Shown here piece by piece: positions 37,560-51,500 of a DNA stretch of 64,000 bases. The position numbers and the translations under genes are program-made. Source of the DNA: Vitis vinifera (Eukaryota > Streptophyta > Magnoliopsida > Vitales > Vitaceae); NCBI RefSeq assembly GCF_030704535.1, contig NC_081808.1, positions 23,067,501-23,131,500 on the forward strand, given 5' to 3'. The notes under the pieces were generated by a model. That model saw nothing but the letters and a program-made list of their open reading frames with translations, made no database searches and was not told where the DNA came from. The first letter of the stretch is position 1. Every line of letters begins with the position of its first letter.

Positions 37560-39327
37560 TCATTGTCATATTTTTCTCAATTTAGTTAGTAGAGACCTTA
37601 TTAGGGCTTAGAGGGGTGTTACCTCTTTGAAGGTACCTTCCTGATAGGTAACCTGATCCTCGGACCCAGACTCGAGCTTTTCACAGACATCTTTTCCAAA
37701 AATCAGGAGTCTTTTTAGGGGTTTTGTTCTTATTTGATTTTTCCCTTTAAAAAAATAAATAAAAGTAAGTGACGACTCTAAGTTTTTACAAAAATAAATT
37801 TTTTTACCTTAATCAAAAGTGAGTCTCACCAGTTGAGTGGGAACAAACGTAAAAATGCGAATCCACAACTATTAATTATCATGATTCACCAAATTACTAT
37901 ACTACATGGATTCTCAACTTTGAGAGGATATTGAGCTTGTACTTAAATCAACAAAAGACTTTGATCTATGGATGAGACCCTAAAGTAGTAATATATCCTT
38001 ATGGGTTAGGTCACTATTAATGGAAGTTGGTGGCAACAGGCGTTCTCAATAGAGACACTATAATATCTCATGGGTTGTTCCATTGGATGATCTAAAGGAC
38101 ATGCAATCATGAAATTTGTGGTTATAATAATTCCTTTAATGGACTTTGACATATGCTCTTAGGAGCTAGAGTATGTCAGTCGATCACATAATAAGTGAGA
38201 TTTGTAACTCAAGGATTTGAGAGGTAATCTTGCATATACCCTACGAAGATTTAGGGTATGGGAACAGAGCAATCCCAGGCTAGCTCCTAATACCTAGTTC
38301 AGATTAATCATTTTAGAACGTATGATAAATTCAAAGAAGGTTGAACCCTAATCTTTCTCTTTGATTTCTCAATTATTGGAAGGTGTGTTTTAAAGATTTT
38401 AGGCCTACAAATTCATTGGAATTGTCTATGTTATTAGGGAATAAAAGTGATGGGGTGTTACATTGGTAATGCTCAACTAATAAAACTACATCAATGGTTT
38501 GATCTCACTCATATGAATTAAGCCATGTTTTTAAATACAATTCTCAAAAATTAGTTTTTCATAGTAAGTCCTTGTTCTATTTAAAAACTAAAATATATAA
38601 TAAGTCCTTAGAATATTCTATTTGAAAATTTAAATATTTTAAAAAATAATATCCATTCGACCTACCATATTTGAACTAGTGACCTAAGGATTACTATTAG
38701 GTTGAACCCACTTATTGCATGACAACCCTTTCTCTTGCATGATTGTATGATTGCTTGTCTTTGTTCACTATCTCACTTTAGATCTTAGGTTTTTCGAATG
38801 CACCCACATCCTTCATTGTGCACTTTAGATTATCCTTGAGTGTTGAGAGATGGGAGAACTTTCACCATTAAGAAACCCACTAGGAAAGTGAGAAAGTGCA
38901 TGTGTGAAGGTGATGACCACCTTGCATGGAAGCACCCCGTCTCCTTGGAAGCATGCAAAGGGTTGTGTACCGTTGGAGGGTACGATCGCTTCTGTTAGAA
39001 ATCCTTTAACCCACCCATTTTATCCTGTAGAGCCACCTCAACCTTGTAAGTTAACCTAGACCCAATTAAGATTTCATTCCTACACGTGGGTGCATTTGTG
39101 GACCTTCAGAGTTGCCTTGGTCACGATTGGGTTCGGTTTATCCCGTTTGTAGTCTCCTTTTGGTGTGATCAGAGATAGTTATTAGATTGAGTATATTTGG
39201 GTTATACTTCTATGCACTTGTCAGTTGATTCCTACAGAGTCACATTCGTACCGCACCTTATCCAGTGTTTCCATATTTGTAGGAGGGTTTACTGTGATCG
39301 ATCTGGATTCGTCTTTGTGGATTAGAG
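37560..39327 (+). mobile_element. 5' non-coding part of the Ty3/Gypsy element (LTR end and leader)
   Basis: 37560-37870 contains a run of phrases (GTGTTACCTC..., GTGACGACTCTAAG, AAGTGAGTCTCACCAG, ATGCGAATCCACAA) that I associate with the LTR/leader boundary of grape Gypsy elements. The remaining sequence up to the gag region has no long open frame. The LTR start and primer-binding site were not located, so the left edge is approximate. Confidence 0.45.
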
Positions 39328-40376
39328 TTGGAGGTATCACGCCATAGGACTTGGGATGATTTGGCCCATGAGTTTTTTAGACAGTTTGCATTTAACACTG
39401 TCATTGATGTTTTGAGAAGAGAACTAGAGGCTTTGAAACAGAGGCCAAATGAGTCAATAACTTCATTTATCTCCCATTGGAGGGAGAAAATTTCACAAAT
39501 TATTGATCGTCCTTCAGAGAATGATCAAATTAGTATAATTTTGAGGAGTTTGCAACCTAGATTTGCTAGACACTTGATGGGATTTCCCTACACAAATTTT
39601 GGATATTTGGTGCAGGCCTTGTATGGTATAGAGGAGGGCATTGCTAGAGAATTATGGCTCAAGTCTTTCCTTATTGATTCTAAGGGGAAGAAACTTCAAG
39701 AGGATAGAAACCAAGAGATGTAGGTGCTATTAGTTTAGTAGGGATGAGACCTCTTAGACGTTATCAGACAGTTGGGCAAACTTCTGGATTCTATTACCTA
39801 CCATCACCTCATGTGCAGTATAGACCACCTACTCCTTCTAGACCCATGACTCCTACTAATCTACATCCAGGCTCACAACCTATTTTTGCTGCACATTTCA
39901 TAGAGAGACCTCCTACGTCATACCCTAGACCCTGAGTCCCACATACCACTACTTATGTACAAAGGTCGACGCGACAGTTCTCCCTGCTAGGTATGCCTTT
40001 GAGTCGAGCTTTCCAGATGCTTATGGAGGGTGGTTTATTGACTCAGTTAGCTCCCAAGCCTTTACCCCAACCCATACCACCTCGCTTCAGGATGGATTTT
40101 CATTGTTCCTACCATCAGAGTTCAGGGCATGACATAGACCATTGCACTGCTTTGAGACATGCTATATAGGACTTGATAGACCAGGGTTTGGTTAACTTGG
40201 GGTAGCCATGTGTGACCACTAACCCTCTTCCTGCCCATTCTACACATGCAGTGCCTCCACCACTAGGAGATATCCATCATATAGACCTTATAGAGGATGA
40301 CAATATACATATGTTGAGTTGGGATGATAAATTATCCGAGCCGATTGTTTTGCATGACAGTTGTGAGGTTGATGGG
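39328..40376 (+). pseudogene. Gypsy gag remnant
   Basis: The retrotransposon gag core is clear in 39328-39723 (FFRQFAFNTVIDVLRRELE, then ITSFISHWREKISQII and LQPRFARHLMGFP). A Pro-rich stretch follows (39744-39935), then a broken segment with the CSYHQSSGHD-type histidine-rich motif and 40212-40376 (DDNIHMLSWDD). In-frame stops separate these parts. The frame is cut at 40376 by the CACTA element and continues at 54652. The N-terminus is missing. Confidence 0.85.
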
Positions 40377-40560
40377 CATTACTACAAAAATTGTAAATAA
40401 TGGCGTTTAAATCCTTGGCGCTTCTAAAAAGTGACAAGGAATGCAATGAACAGTAATTGTATAAAAGAATAATGGCGGTTTATAAACATGGTGTTTTATG
40501 TAAGCGTCATTATTGCACTTCATCATTCTTGGCAGTTGTAAGAAGTGTCATTGTCTCCTA
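40377..40560. repeat. Left subterminal repeats of the CACTA element
   Basis: Several copies of GGCGTTT/GGCGCTT, AAGTGACAAGG, TAAGCGTCATTATTG and AAGTGTCATTG, the same motif family as at the right end. In En/Spm such repeats bind the TNPA-type protein and are required for transposition. Confidence 0.7.
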
Positions 40561-40662
40561 TTATTTATATATAGTCATATTTCCCCATTTCTCAAACATC
40601 CCGCTTTGTCTCAACAAATATCCCGCCTCATCTGAAAAAACCTAGAAAACTAAACCCATCAT

Positions 40663-40736
40663 CCCTGATTTCTTGCCTTTAGCAAACTCGTCGGAGATGC
40701 CCTGATTTCTTGCCTTTAGCAAACTCGTCGGAGACG
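40663..40736. repeat. Tandem duplication, two 37-bp units
   Basis: CCCTGATTTCTTGCCTTTAG and the following 17 bases occur twice in a row, differing at one base (GATG/GACG). The block lies in the probable untranslated leader region of the CACTA element. Confidence 0.8.
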
Positions 40737-40875
40737 CCCAACTATCGAACGATCAACTACTGATTGGTGATAATGAGAGCACCTCATCGGAGACACCCAA
40801 AAACACTCCATTGTGTCAGGTAATTTCTAACAGTGGGTAAAAAAACAATAATAAAAAAAAAATAGAATTGGAATC

Positions 40876-41664
40876 ATGTGTTTTCAAAGCTTGAACGCAG
40901 TCAATCTATTAGAGTTTTCAAGATCTGGTATTTCAGTTGGAAAGGTTAAATTTTTTGGTTTCTTTGAGTGCATTTTGATTTGGGTTGTAGTTGGTTGGTA
41001 TTCAGAGTGGTGTAGAGAACGTCAATGTCTGGAAATGGAGAAGAGGGGAAAGCCTTGGCTGGGAGCATTGGTGGTGGTGTCTTTGTTGTTTCAAAATCTT
41101 AGGGTTTCGTTGGTCTCTTAAGATTGAAGTGGTTTTTCATTTTGAGTGTTTGGTTGTAGGGAAAGTGGATAAATCAGTTACAAATATGCAGAAAATTTAT
41201 TTCAAAATTGATTTTGGGGCTTTGAATTTTAATTTAGTTCGATGTTTATTTGGGTATGTACAGGTTTGGCTGCTTTGTTCCAATTTCAAAGAGAAAGAGA
41301 GTGGTGAGAGAAATGTTTGGGCTTTGGTGAATTGGGATAATGAGAGCTTCATCTCTGTTCGTGGTTTGAAGTGGAGTGCTCCAATTGGAAAGCAGCAATT
41401 CGTGAGTGATTCTTCCCTAAAAAAAAACAATTATGGAATAATTTTCTATTGTGCTTTGGAATGAAATGATTCTTGTTGCTTCTTCTTGGAGGAGCTTTGC
41501 AGCATCCCCTGTTGATAGCTTCTTCCCAAGAACGAAATGAATGTGTTTGAGGATGATTTTGAAACATGGAGTCTTAAGGGCAGTCCTAGCAGGACTCGAG
41601 AGTACATGTTGGATGGCCACAACCCTTTGGAGCCCAGAATAAGTTCCGAATGGAACTATGGGCC
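40876..41664 (+). other. Coding-like segments near the left end of CACTA, unidentified
   Basis: Three less AT-rich pieces look coding: about 41281-41415 (NVWALVNWDNESFISVRG), about 41478-41540 (SSWRSFAASPVDSFFPRT) and 41537-41674 (46 codons, starting MNVFEDDFETWSLKGSPS and closing with a stop). They are in different frames and match no family that I can name. They may be captured host exons, like the kinase fragment near the right end, or a 5' part of an element gene. Confidence 0.4.
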
Positions 41665-41699
41665 TGAGCACTGAGACATCAGTTTTGCATAGAGTGTTT

Positions 41700-42356
41700 T
41701 CTCAGCAAGGAAATTTCTTTCTATTGGAAGCCTAGATTAGCTAATCATGCAATTAATGGAACCTACACATGGAATTGGGCTAAAAAAAAAATGATTCACT
41801 AAAAAGTTCTAGCTTGTTACCCTCTTATTTTTATTTTTTTTAATGGGCAATAAAAGCTTAGACTGTAATTCCAACTGTTAGGATATTCAATACCTTATTT
41901 AGAGATTTCATTTGGTCAAAGCATTTAAAACTTGCAAAAATTTTCTTATATATCTTTCTCTTGATGGCAAAATTTGGGCTATTTTTTTTGGTGAATATAT
42001 CAATGTTTTATTCCATTTTTGAGACTTTTTACTTTATTTGATCTAGAATCCTTAATGAAGTCAAAAGAGTGACAATTGTGGATCACTTAGTGTGTGCACG
42101 TCTATATATGATAAATTCTATATGGCAATATATAGAAAGCATTTCAAAGAATTAAAAATAAACCTTAAATATTTTTGGTTTTATAGGAATATTCTATATA
42201 GGATAAATTCTATATGGCAATAATTTGGTTTTATTTCCATTTAATAGAAAATGGAATTGACGCCCTAATATTTTTTAATTAAATATTCCTATGTTATCTT
42301 TATACTATTTTTAAATATTTTTTATGAATTAATTAAATATTTAGTAAATTTAATAT

Positions 42357-42406
<50 letters not shown>

Positions 42407-44751
42407 TAATTAAATATATATTTCATTAATTACAATATTTTTTAATTACTATATTTAATTAATTAAATATTACCATATATACATTAATTCAATATTTTGA
42501 TACAATGTAGTACGTTAAAAAATTGAATTAAAATTTAGATGTTCATTAAATTTAGTTTTATTTTACACTTTTCTTCTTCTACTTTCTATATTTTCTATAA
42601 AATCTATTTTGATTTTGGAAAAAAGGATGGGAAAAATATAATTTTAGTAAATATATTAATTCTCTAATCCAAATAAATAAAATCAATTTAATAAATAAAT
42701 ATAATTATAACACAAATACTATTGATTCTACCTAAAATATATTGAAGGTAGTTTGGAAGCATTTATCATAATGTTGGAAGTCTTTGGTAACAATCGAAAA
42801 TGTTTTTCTCATAAACATTTAACATTTGGTAAATTTTAATTGTGATTTTGAAAATTTGTATTACCAAATGATAATTTTTGAACTAACTCATGAAATATAC
42901 ATTTTTCACAAATTATTTTTTGGTAGCCTATTATATATATATTATAAGTTATTAAAATAATTTACTTGATTGATTATAAATATATTAAAATAATTTACCA
43001 AACCATTTGAAAATAGAAAATAGTACAAATAAAATTGATAACACAAAATTTAATTATAACCTAAAAACAATTTTAGGATATTTGGCTCTAAGGGGTATTT
43101 GGGATAAATTTCCTATTACCATGATTACTTAGTATAGATACTTAAAAGGTTAAAATTATAATTTCAAAAATTTTTTATTAAATTTTTAAAATTATGAACA
43201 CTATGTTCCATGTTCATTACTATGTGCTCCTATATTATGATATATGGTTTAAAATTAATTCTCGATTTCTCCATTACGATGCACTATTTATTTATTTTAC
43301 ATAGGCATCTAGAATTTCTTCACATTTTATTTAGATGTATATTATATTAGTTTTATAATAAAGAGATTAAAATTTTAATCAAACAAAAAATATTTTTATT
43401 TTCATAATTTTTATTTTAAATGAAAAAGATATATGTTAAACCATATATTATCCCTATAATGCTTGTGAATTCTTCTCAAAAACACAAATCTAAAAAAAAA
43501 AAACCAAATGCAAAAGCACAACATAGAGACAAGTTTAAATTATATAGTTCACAAAATACCATTATAGGCTAAAATTTAGACAAAAATAAAATTAATTATT
43601 AAATATTGATTGTCTTATTATTTGTTTTGTAGGATAATTACTTGATGTGTATTTAAAATTGTCAATTTAGATTATTTTGATTAAATTTGGTGTGGACCTT
43701 TTTGTAGAAGCTGTTGCTCTCTAAGTTGTGAAAAGGCTTTTAGGCCTCCATGTTAAATGTTACATATTTAAGATAAACATGATAGAATGAGAGTTATGTT
43801 GTTTTGTTGTAATATTCCAATTAGTAATCATGTTTTAATTTTACTCAACTATGCTTGCATGCAACCTTAGAGTTCCCGTTCAAGTATCATTGTGAGACAA
43901 AAGTTTATGTTATTACATAGTAAAGACATTTTAGTTGTCAAAAGGTGAAAATGGTTTTATCTATGCTAGTTTCACGTTGACAACTTTTAAATTGTCTACC
44001 ATGTGATAAAGATCTTTTCTCTACAAATGATGCTTGAATTGTCCGATTGGACAGTGTAGGAAAACATAATATCTATGAAGTTAATTGTTTGTTCTTAATT
44101 TATTTTAAATAAATTTTGGTACTATTTCCTCTTGTTCTCTGGGTACATACTTGGACAAGGTGACATATTATGTTTTGCCCATTTTGTGTACTTGGAGAAC
44201 CATAGGGAAATGCTGCCAAAATTTTTTTAAAATTAAATTGAGCACATTGGCAGTTGACACATAGAGATTATGTATTCCTATATGGGATAGGAACCACTCC
44301 CTAATTTACAATGTTGGAGATGTTAGATGGCATAAAACATGCAACATAGCTTGAATTGTATATGTTAATAATATTAATATGCACTTGTTTAATTGAGGTT
44401 ATGCATCACCTTTAATGCAAGTACTCAAGGTCAATAACATTTATAGCTTCGTAATCACTACTACATATAACACATACAATGACTTTTTTTTTCTTGGCTT
44501 TTTTAAAAATTGTCAATAATTAACGTGTTATTCCAATAGTGTAAATATATGTACAAAAGTCATAATGATTAGAAAATTAATGCTCACCCTTTTTCTCTTA
44601 AATCTAGCCTCTTAAACAAATGTTGTATTAAATTGATTATTGATTATTCTTTGAACATAAGAAAGAGAGGTTGCTAAACGAATGACACAGAAAATGTTGA
44701 TATTTTCTTCAATTTGAAGTTTGATCACTATTGGAAGTTTGTTATTAAAAA
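41700..44751. other. AT-rich left interior of CACTA
   Basis: Very AT-rich, with an (AT)n tract at 42360-42401. No open frame of note; presumably promoter and spacer DNA for the transposase gene. Confidence 0.6.
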
Positions 44752-47700
44752 ATGGACCGTTCATGGATCTCAAAGGATAGAAGATCGAAGGAGTATGAGG
44801 ATGGGGTAGAACATTTTATCACATTTGCAATACAAAATTCTGTAAATAAAAACTCCATTAAATGTCCATGTTTACAGTGTGGTAATATGATATTCCATAC
44901 TCCTCAAAAGATTAGAGAGCATATGTTTTTCCATGGAATTGATCAAAGTTACTATACATGGTATTGGCATGGAGAGGTAGCTCCAAGTGGACCACCAACT
45001 ACAAGAGTAGAACATTATGATAAAGTTCAATTTGATGATGTGGGTAGTACAATAGAAATGGTTCAAGCTGCACAGGAGGATTATAAAAATGACCCAGAAT
45101 CATTTCAAAGATTATTGAAAGATGCAGAAAAACCGTTATATCCTGGTTGTAGAAACTTTACAAAATTGTCTGCATTGATTAAATTGTACAACCTAAAAGC
45201 ACGCTTTGGGTGGTCTGATAAAAGCTTTTCAGAGCTTTTAGAAATGCTTGGAAATATGTTGCCTGTGAATAATGAGTTGCCTTTGTCTATGTATGAAGCA
45301 AAAAAGACATTGAATACATTGGGAATGGAATATGAGAAAATACATGCATGTCCTAATGATTGTATCCTTTATAGGAATGAGTTGAAAGATGCATCGTCAT
45401 GTCCTACTTGTGGAACTTCAAGGTGGAAGACAGATAAAACAAGAACTAAAAAGAGGAAGGGGGTTCCAGCGAAAGTAATGTGGTATTTCCCTCCAGTTCC
45501 AAGATTTAGAAGAATGTTTCAATCAGTAAAAATTGTAAAAGAGCTCATATGACATGCCGAAGAAAGAGATTTCGATGGTAAAATGCGTCATCCATCAGAC
45601 TCACCATCATGGAAGCTAGTTGACCATAGATGGCCCGAGTTTTCCTCAGAACCTAGAAACTTGAGACTTGCCATTTCAGCAGATGGCATAAATCCTCACA
45701 GTTCATTAAGTAGCAAACATAGTTGTTGGCCTGTTCTCATGATAATTTATAACCTTCCTCCATGGTTGTGCATGAAGAGAAAATTTATGATGTTATCTTT
45801 GTTAATTTCAGGTCCACGACAACCTGGTAATGACATTGACATCTATTTAGCACCGTTGATAGAAGATCTTAAAACATTGTGGGAGGTCGGAGTCCAGGCT
45901 TATGATGCACATCAACGAGAGTTCTTTACATTAAGAGCTGTTCTATTATGGACAATCAGTGACTTCCCTGCGTATGGAAACTTGTCTGGGTGCACAGTTA
46001 AAGGATATTTTGGTTGTCTAATATGCGGGGAAGAAACATATTCTCGTAGATTGAAACATGGAAAAAAGAACTCATATACAGGACATAGACGATTTCTTCC
46101 TTACAACCATCCATTTAGGAAACAAAAGAAAGCATTTGATGGTGAACAAGAGTTTAGGCCACCTCCACAAATATTAACTGGAGAGGAAATTCTCAAAAAA
46201 GTCAAAGTCATTTGTAATTCATGGGGGAAAAAAAAGTTTAATCGTGGAAAATCCAAAGTTAGCAATCCAAATTGTTGGAAGAAGAAGTCCATATTCTTTG
46301 ATCTTGAGTATTGGAAATATCTTCATGTTCGTCATAATTTGGATGTAATGCATATTGAGAAAAATGTTTGTGAAAGCATCATTGGTACCTTACTCAACAT
46401 TCCAGGTAAGACAAAGGATGGACTGAACTGTCGTTTAGATCTTGTAGACATGGGCTTAAGGAGCGAATTGGCACCAAAGTTTGAATCAAAGAGAACCTAT
46501 CTCCCTCCTGCATGTTATTCACTTTCGAAAATGGAAAAGAAGGTATTTTGCCAAACTCTTTCACAATTGAAGGTTCCTTATGGATACTGCTCTAACCTTC
46601 GAAACCTTGTGTCAATGGAAGACTTGAAGCTTTATGGCTTGAAATCCCATGACTACCATACATTAATGCAGCAATTATTGCCTGTTTCATTACGATCTAT
46701 TTTGCCAAAGCATGTGAGGAATGCCATTTGTAGATTGAGTTCTTTTTTCAATACTCTCTGTAGTAAAGTGGTTGATGTTCCTACATTAGATGAGTTACAA
46801 AATGAGGTTGTGGTGACATTGTGCTTGTTTGAAAAGTATTTCCCACCTTCATTCTTTGATATCATGGTGCATCTTACTGTGCATCTTGTAAGAGAGGTGA
46901 GACTTTGTGGACCAGTTTACCTTAGGTGGATGTACCCATTTGAAAGGTTCATGAAAGTGTTAAAAGGCTATGTACGAAATCGTAATCGACCCGAAGGTTG
47001 CATCGCTGAATGCTATATTGCAGAAGAAGACATTGAGTTTTGTACAAAGTACTTATCAAATGTTGAGGCAATTGGAATTCCTAGTACTTCAAACATTGAC
47101 CAAAAAGTTGGGGCATCTATATTTGGAGGTCATACCATGAAGGTTGATTCCAATTTATGGTTACAAGCACATCATTATGTGTTGGAGAATACAACAATCA
47201 TCCAACCTTATGTCGAGTAAGTGGGACACACTTTTGTTTCTTTATTTATCATGCTTATAATAAATATAGGATACTAACTATAAAATTATTATACATGACT
47301 TCATAGAGATCACATGAAATGGTTGAAAATGAAATATCCACGTCAAGCTAAAAGACAAAAGTGGCTACAAGATGAGCATATGCGTACTTTTACTTATTGG
47401 TTGAGACAAAAGGTAATAGAGTGGTAGTAAAACTTACTGTATTCTTTACACTCTTGGTTAATTATGTTGGTAATAACTATAACTTATTTATACAGGTTGA
47501 AGTTGCCATTGGTAATGAAGAACCTGTATCTGAAACCCTTAAATGGATAGCTCATGGTCCTAGCCACTATGTTTTTAAGTATCATGGCTATGTCATTAAT
47601 GGGTGTCACTACCATACCAAGGAGCGTGATGATTTACGAGCTACCCAAAATAGTGGAGTCAAAATTGTAGCTACAACAATGCAAATTGCTAGTGCCAAGG

Positions 47701-48143
47701 ATAAAAATCCAGTATTTGGTGAGCTTTGTTTCTATGGGGTTATTACTGAGATTTGGGATCTTGATTATACCATGTTCAGGATTCTAATCTTCAAGTGTGA
47801 TTGGGTTGATAATAAGAATGGAATCAAAGTTGATGATCTTGGGTTTACCTTAGTTGACTTCAGCAAAATGGCTCATAAATCAGATCCTTTCATTTTAGCC
47901 TCCCAGGCTAAGCAAGTTTTCTATGTACAAGATGAACTTGATCCAAGATGGTCAGTTGTTTTATCAACTCCTCAACAAGACTTCTTGGAAAGGCACGAGG
48001 GTGATGATCTCATGGATAACTCTATTGAACACCATCCAGTCATATCTTCTTTGCCACAAGTTGAATCATTTGATGCTATGGATGACTCTGATGCAATATG
48101 TATGCGAGGCGATTGTGAGGGGATTTGGGTTGAGAACAAATAG
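44752..48143 (+). pseudogene. CACTA TNP2-type transposase (Transposase_21), one in-frame stop
   Basis: Exons 44752-47216, 47307-47412 and 47496-48143 join in frame to 1072 codons plus stop. The N-terminus (MDRSWISKDRRSKEY, then CPCLQCGN) is the transposase-associated domain. Transposase_21 features follow: AISADGINPHSS, YNLPPWLCMKRKF, DIDIYLAPLIEDLK, VMHIEKNVCES. The DUF4218 region (TVHLVREVRLCGPVYLRWMY) and, in the last exon, DUF4216 (VFGELCFYGVITEIW) complete the family order. TNP2/TNPD cuts element ends. A single TGA at 45550-45552 (codon 267) interrupts the frame; relatives usually have Trp there (HAEER follows), so one G-to-A change would explain it. Otherwise the gene looks intact. Confidence 0.9.
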
Positions 48144-48576
48144 TATATGTAACTGAAGTGTAGCCCTGTTATAATGATGTTTTCAAATTTATAATTTATT
48201 TCAAAATGCATTTTAGTTTTTATTATAACATGTATTTGTCTAACTAAGTAGTTGTTGTTTGTATTTTATGCGGTGACCTGATATGCTACTACAGTTTTCT
48301 ATAAGGTAAACCTTATGCTTATTAGTTCATTTGTCTGTACTATTAGATGATTGTTATGGATTTAGTTTTAGTTAACGTCAGATTGGCTTTAGAAAAACAT
48401 TGACAGATCTATTTTCAATATTATGTTCGAAATAGATCAATTCATTAGGTAATGCCTTATGCAATTGAAATTTTTATACTTAAAATTTTGTTTAGATATT
48501 TCATACAAAATTTGTATGGATTTATGGATATTTTATAAACTTACTTTTAAACTTTATAATTTTTTTTATTACAGGT

Positions 48577-51500
48577 ATGGATCTAGAGCAAGAAGAAAAA
48601 CCACCTACAAAAAGGAGGTGTAGAGGGATAACTAGAAAGTCAATGATTATCAAGAATCAGAGCAAAGGGGTAAAGTTGGTGATAAAGTACAATCCTGATG
48701 GCATTTATGTTGGACAAGCTTCTGTGCATCTTACCAGTTTTTTAGGCGTATTGGCACGTACTATGGTGCCGATTAGATATAATAGTTGGAGAGATGTACG
48801 TATACAAGTGAAGAATAACCTATGGGACACCATTGAGGTAAAATAGTTTTTTCGGTATATAATCTTTTTCCAATTCAGTTTATGAAACATTTTTAATTAC
48901 TAATAACTATATTAATGATTTATAGGCTTCTTTTACACTGGATAGTAAAAGTAGGAGGAATTGTATGCTAACGATGGGCAAATGTTTTCGATCATTCAAG
49001 AACATGTTGACTGTCAAGTATGTTATTCCTTTCAAAGACCAACCAGAGGTCCTGAAGAAACCACCAATTGAATATATTTTTATTGAAGATGAAGATTGGA
49101 CTATATTTGTGAAGGAAAGATTGTCTAAAAGATTTCAGGTCAACTTAAACTCATCTTCATGCCTTATACTCATATTCACATTTACTAAATATAAAATAAA
49201 ATTTGTAGGATTTTAGAGAAGTTCAAAAAGAAAGAAGGAAGAAGCATATTTACAATCATCATCTTAGTAGGAAGGGATATGCTGGTCTTGAGGATGAAAT
49301 GGTAGATTAATGATAGTTTCTTATTTTCTTTTATTTTATGCATAAATTGATTAAAGACTCATTACAGTACATTCTAATATCTTAATAGATGGCAACAACT
49401 GGCTATACAGAAATCATTGATAGAAGCATATTATGGAAGAAAGCAATGGAGAAGAAAGATGGCACTTATGATGAAGTTGTCATACCAGTGGTGGAGAAGA
49501 TTGTAAGTATACATTTTCTAACATATATTTCATTTATTTTAAGACTTTATTTATAGTAACCAATATGACATTGAAGTTAATAACATCATTGTGGTTTTAG
49601 GACAAGATGTTGAAAGAGTCACGAGAAAGTGGTCGAATATTTAGTGGCAATAATGACATACTTACAGAAGCACTGGGCACTCCCGAATACAGTGGTCGAG
49701 TACGGGCTAAAGGCAAGCATTATACACCACACCAATATTTCCATTCTATGGCGAATAGTGCTATGCGGGAATTTGTGAAAGAATCTCAAGAGCGACAATC
49801 TAAGTTTGAGGCAAATATTTTAGCCCAACTTTCTCATATGATGCCTAGCACACCTCAATCTGATGTTAGCAGCTCTAATGTTAAGCAAAATCAAATTGTC
49901 CTGCCTCAAGCTATTGAGCAACCTAAGTGTCAAGTTGATGACCATCTCCCAATAGTGCAAAAAGCAAACAAGGTATGTTGTGATTAATATTATGTTCTAT
50001 AATTACTATGTGATAACACATAAAGTTAGAAATTTCATTTCATTCATCTAGTTGAAACTATTCAAATACCAACTCATTAAGAGACATTTTCATCTTTCAA
50101 GAATGAAAGTTATGGGGTTTAAATATAGTTTTTACTTGTCTAGGTTTGTCCCACCTACATGATGAATGAGCTAACTATGGAAAAAACTTTTCATATGGTA
50201 CAAGCACTAGTTTTTTAATTTAGGGTTTATAGGGTTTAAAACCTTTATGTAAATAAGCATCATATTTGACCTTGATGAATCAATTTTCCTCAACTAACTC
50301 TTACATTCCTAGTAAAATTCTAAATTTTCAATGGTTTCATATAAGTAAACAATCTTGTTTAATTTTATAGGTTAGGAAATGCCAATTGGCCATAGGGACA
50401 AAGGAAAATGTAGTTGCAGCTGGCACAATTATACTTGAATGTGGTGTTAACTTCTTAGTTGTTGTGGATGCTTCTTATGAGCCAAATGCACCACTTCCTG
50501 TGCCTATTCCTAACCAAATTAAAACTATTGGAGAGGCTCTTGGGTATCAAGTTTTGTGGCCTGCCCAAATGGTCAGTCTTACTACTCATCCCATCCAGGT
50601 ATAGTTTTTTTTTTTTTTTTTTTCAATTTTCATTAACAGTTTCTTGGTAGTAATTATAACTTATTTTTTCAAGGACAATAATTATATATGCAATCATACA
50701 CTTTGTTTTATAGGATTCAAAGAAATTTAAGAAACAAAGGAATAAAGAAACACGATTAAGTTCTAAGGATGAGAACCCCGTAGACATTAAGAACTTTGCT
50801 ACATTGGTTGGACTACTGCTCAAGGAAGGGAAAGTACATGCAGTAAACATCACAAAGGATGTTTTTGGAGAGTCTTGTAAGAGCTTTCTCATGAATGATG
50901 ATATGGATATGATAATTTCATCAACAGAGGTGTCATCTAACTGTCTTATGTTCTATATATGGTGTGGGAACATTTATTTTGTTTTTTTTTTTCATATATT
51001 TTAGTTGCTTCATTATAGTTTAACTTTTAATTATAATCATATTAGGAGAGTTGAAATGTTAGTTGCATTAAAATATTAACTTCTTGTTAATGGTATGTGA
51101 AATTAAATTAGGCATTTGCATAAAAAGATGGTTGATGCGAAGATGGCAGGACGATTTGCTTTTGTAAATCCAGCTTTGGTTTCCAAAGCTGGAATGGGGG
51201 AAGCAAGCAAGGAAAGTAGGTCAAGGGTTATTGCTAATCGATTGATGAATGCAAATCATGCTGACTTTATTTTCATTCCATACAACCCAGGGTAAGTTAT
51301 AGAACTTAAGTAAGCTATGTTGGTAAACTTATCAATCATAATTAATATATAACTAAATTTATGTAAAATTTTGTAGCTATCATTGGGTTTTGGTGGCACT
51401 GGAAACAAGGACTATGATTGCATATTACCTTGACTCATTAGAAGACCAACCTTCTGATGATCTCAAGGAGATTGTTAATAAGTAAGTTTTTCTCTCAATA

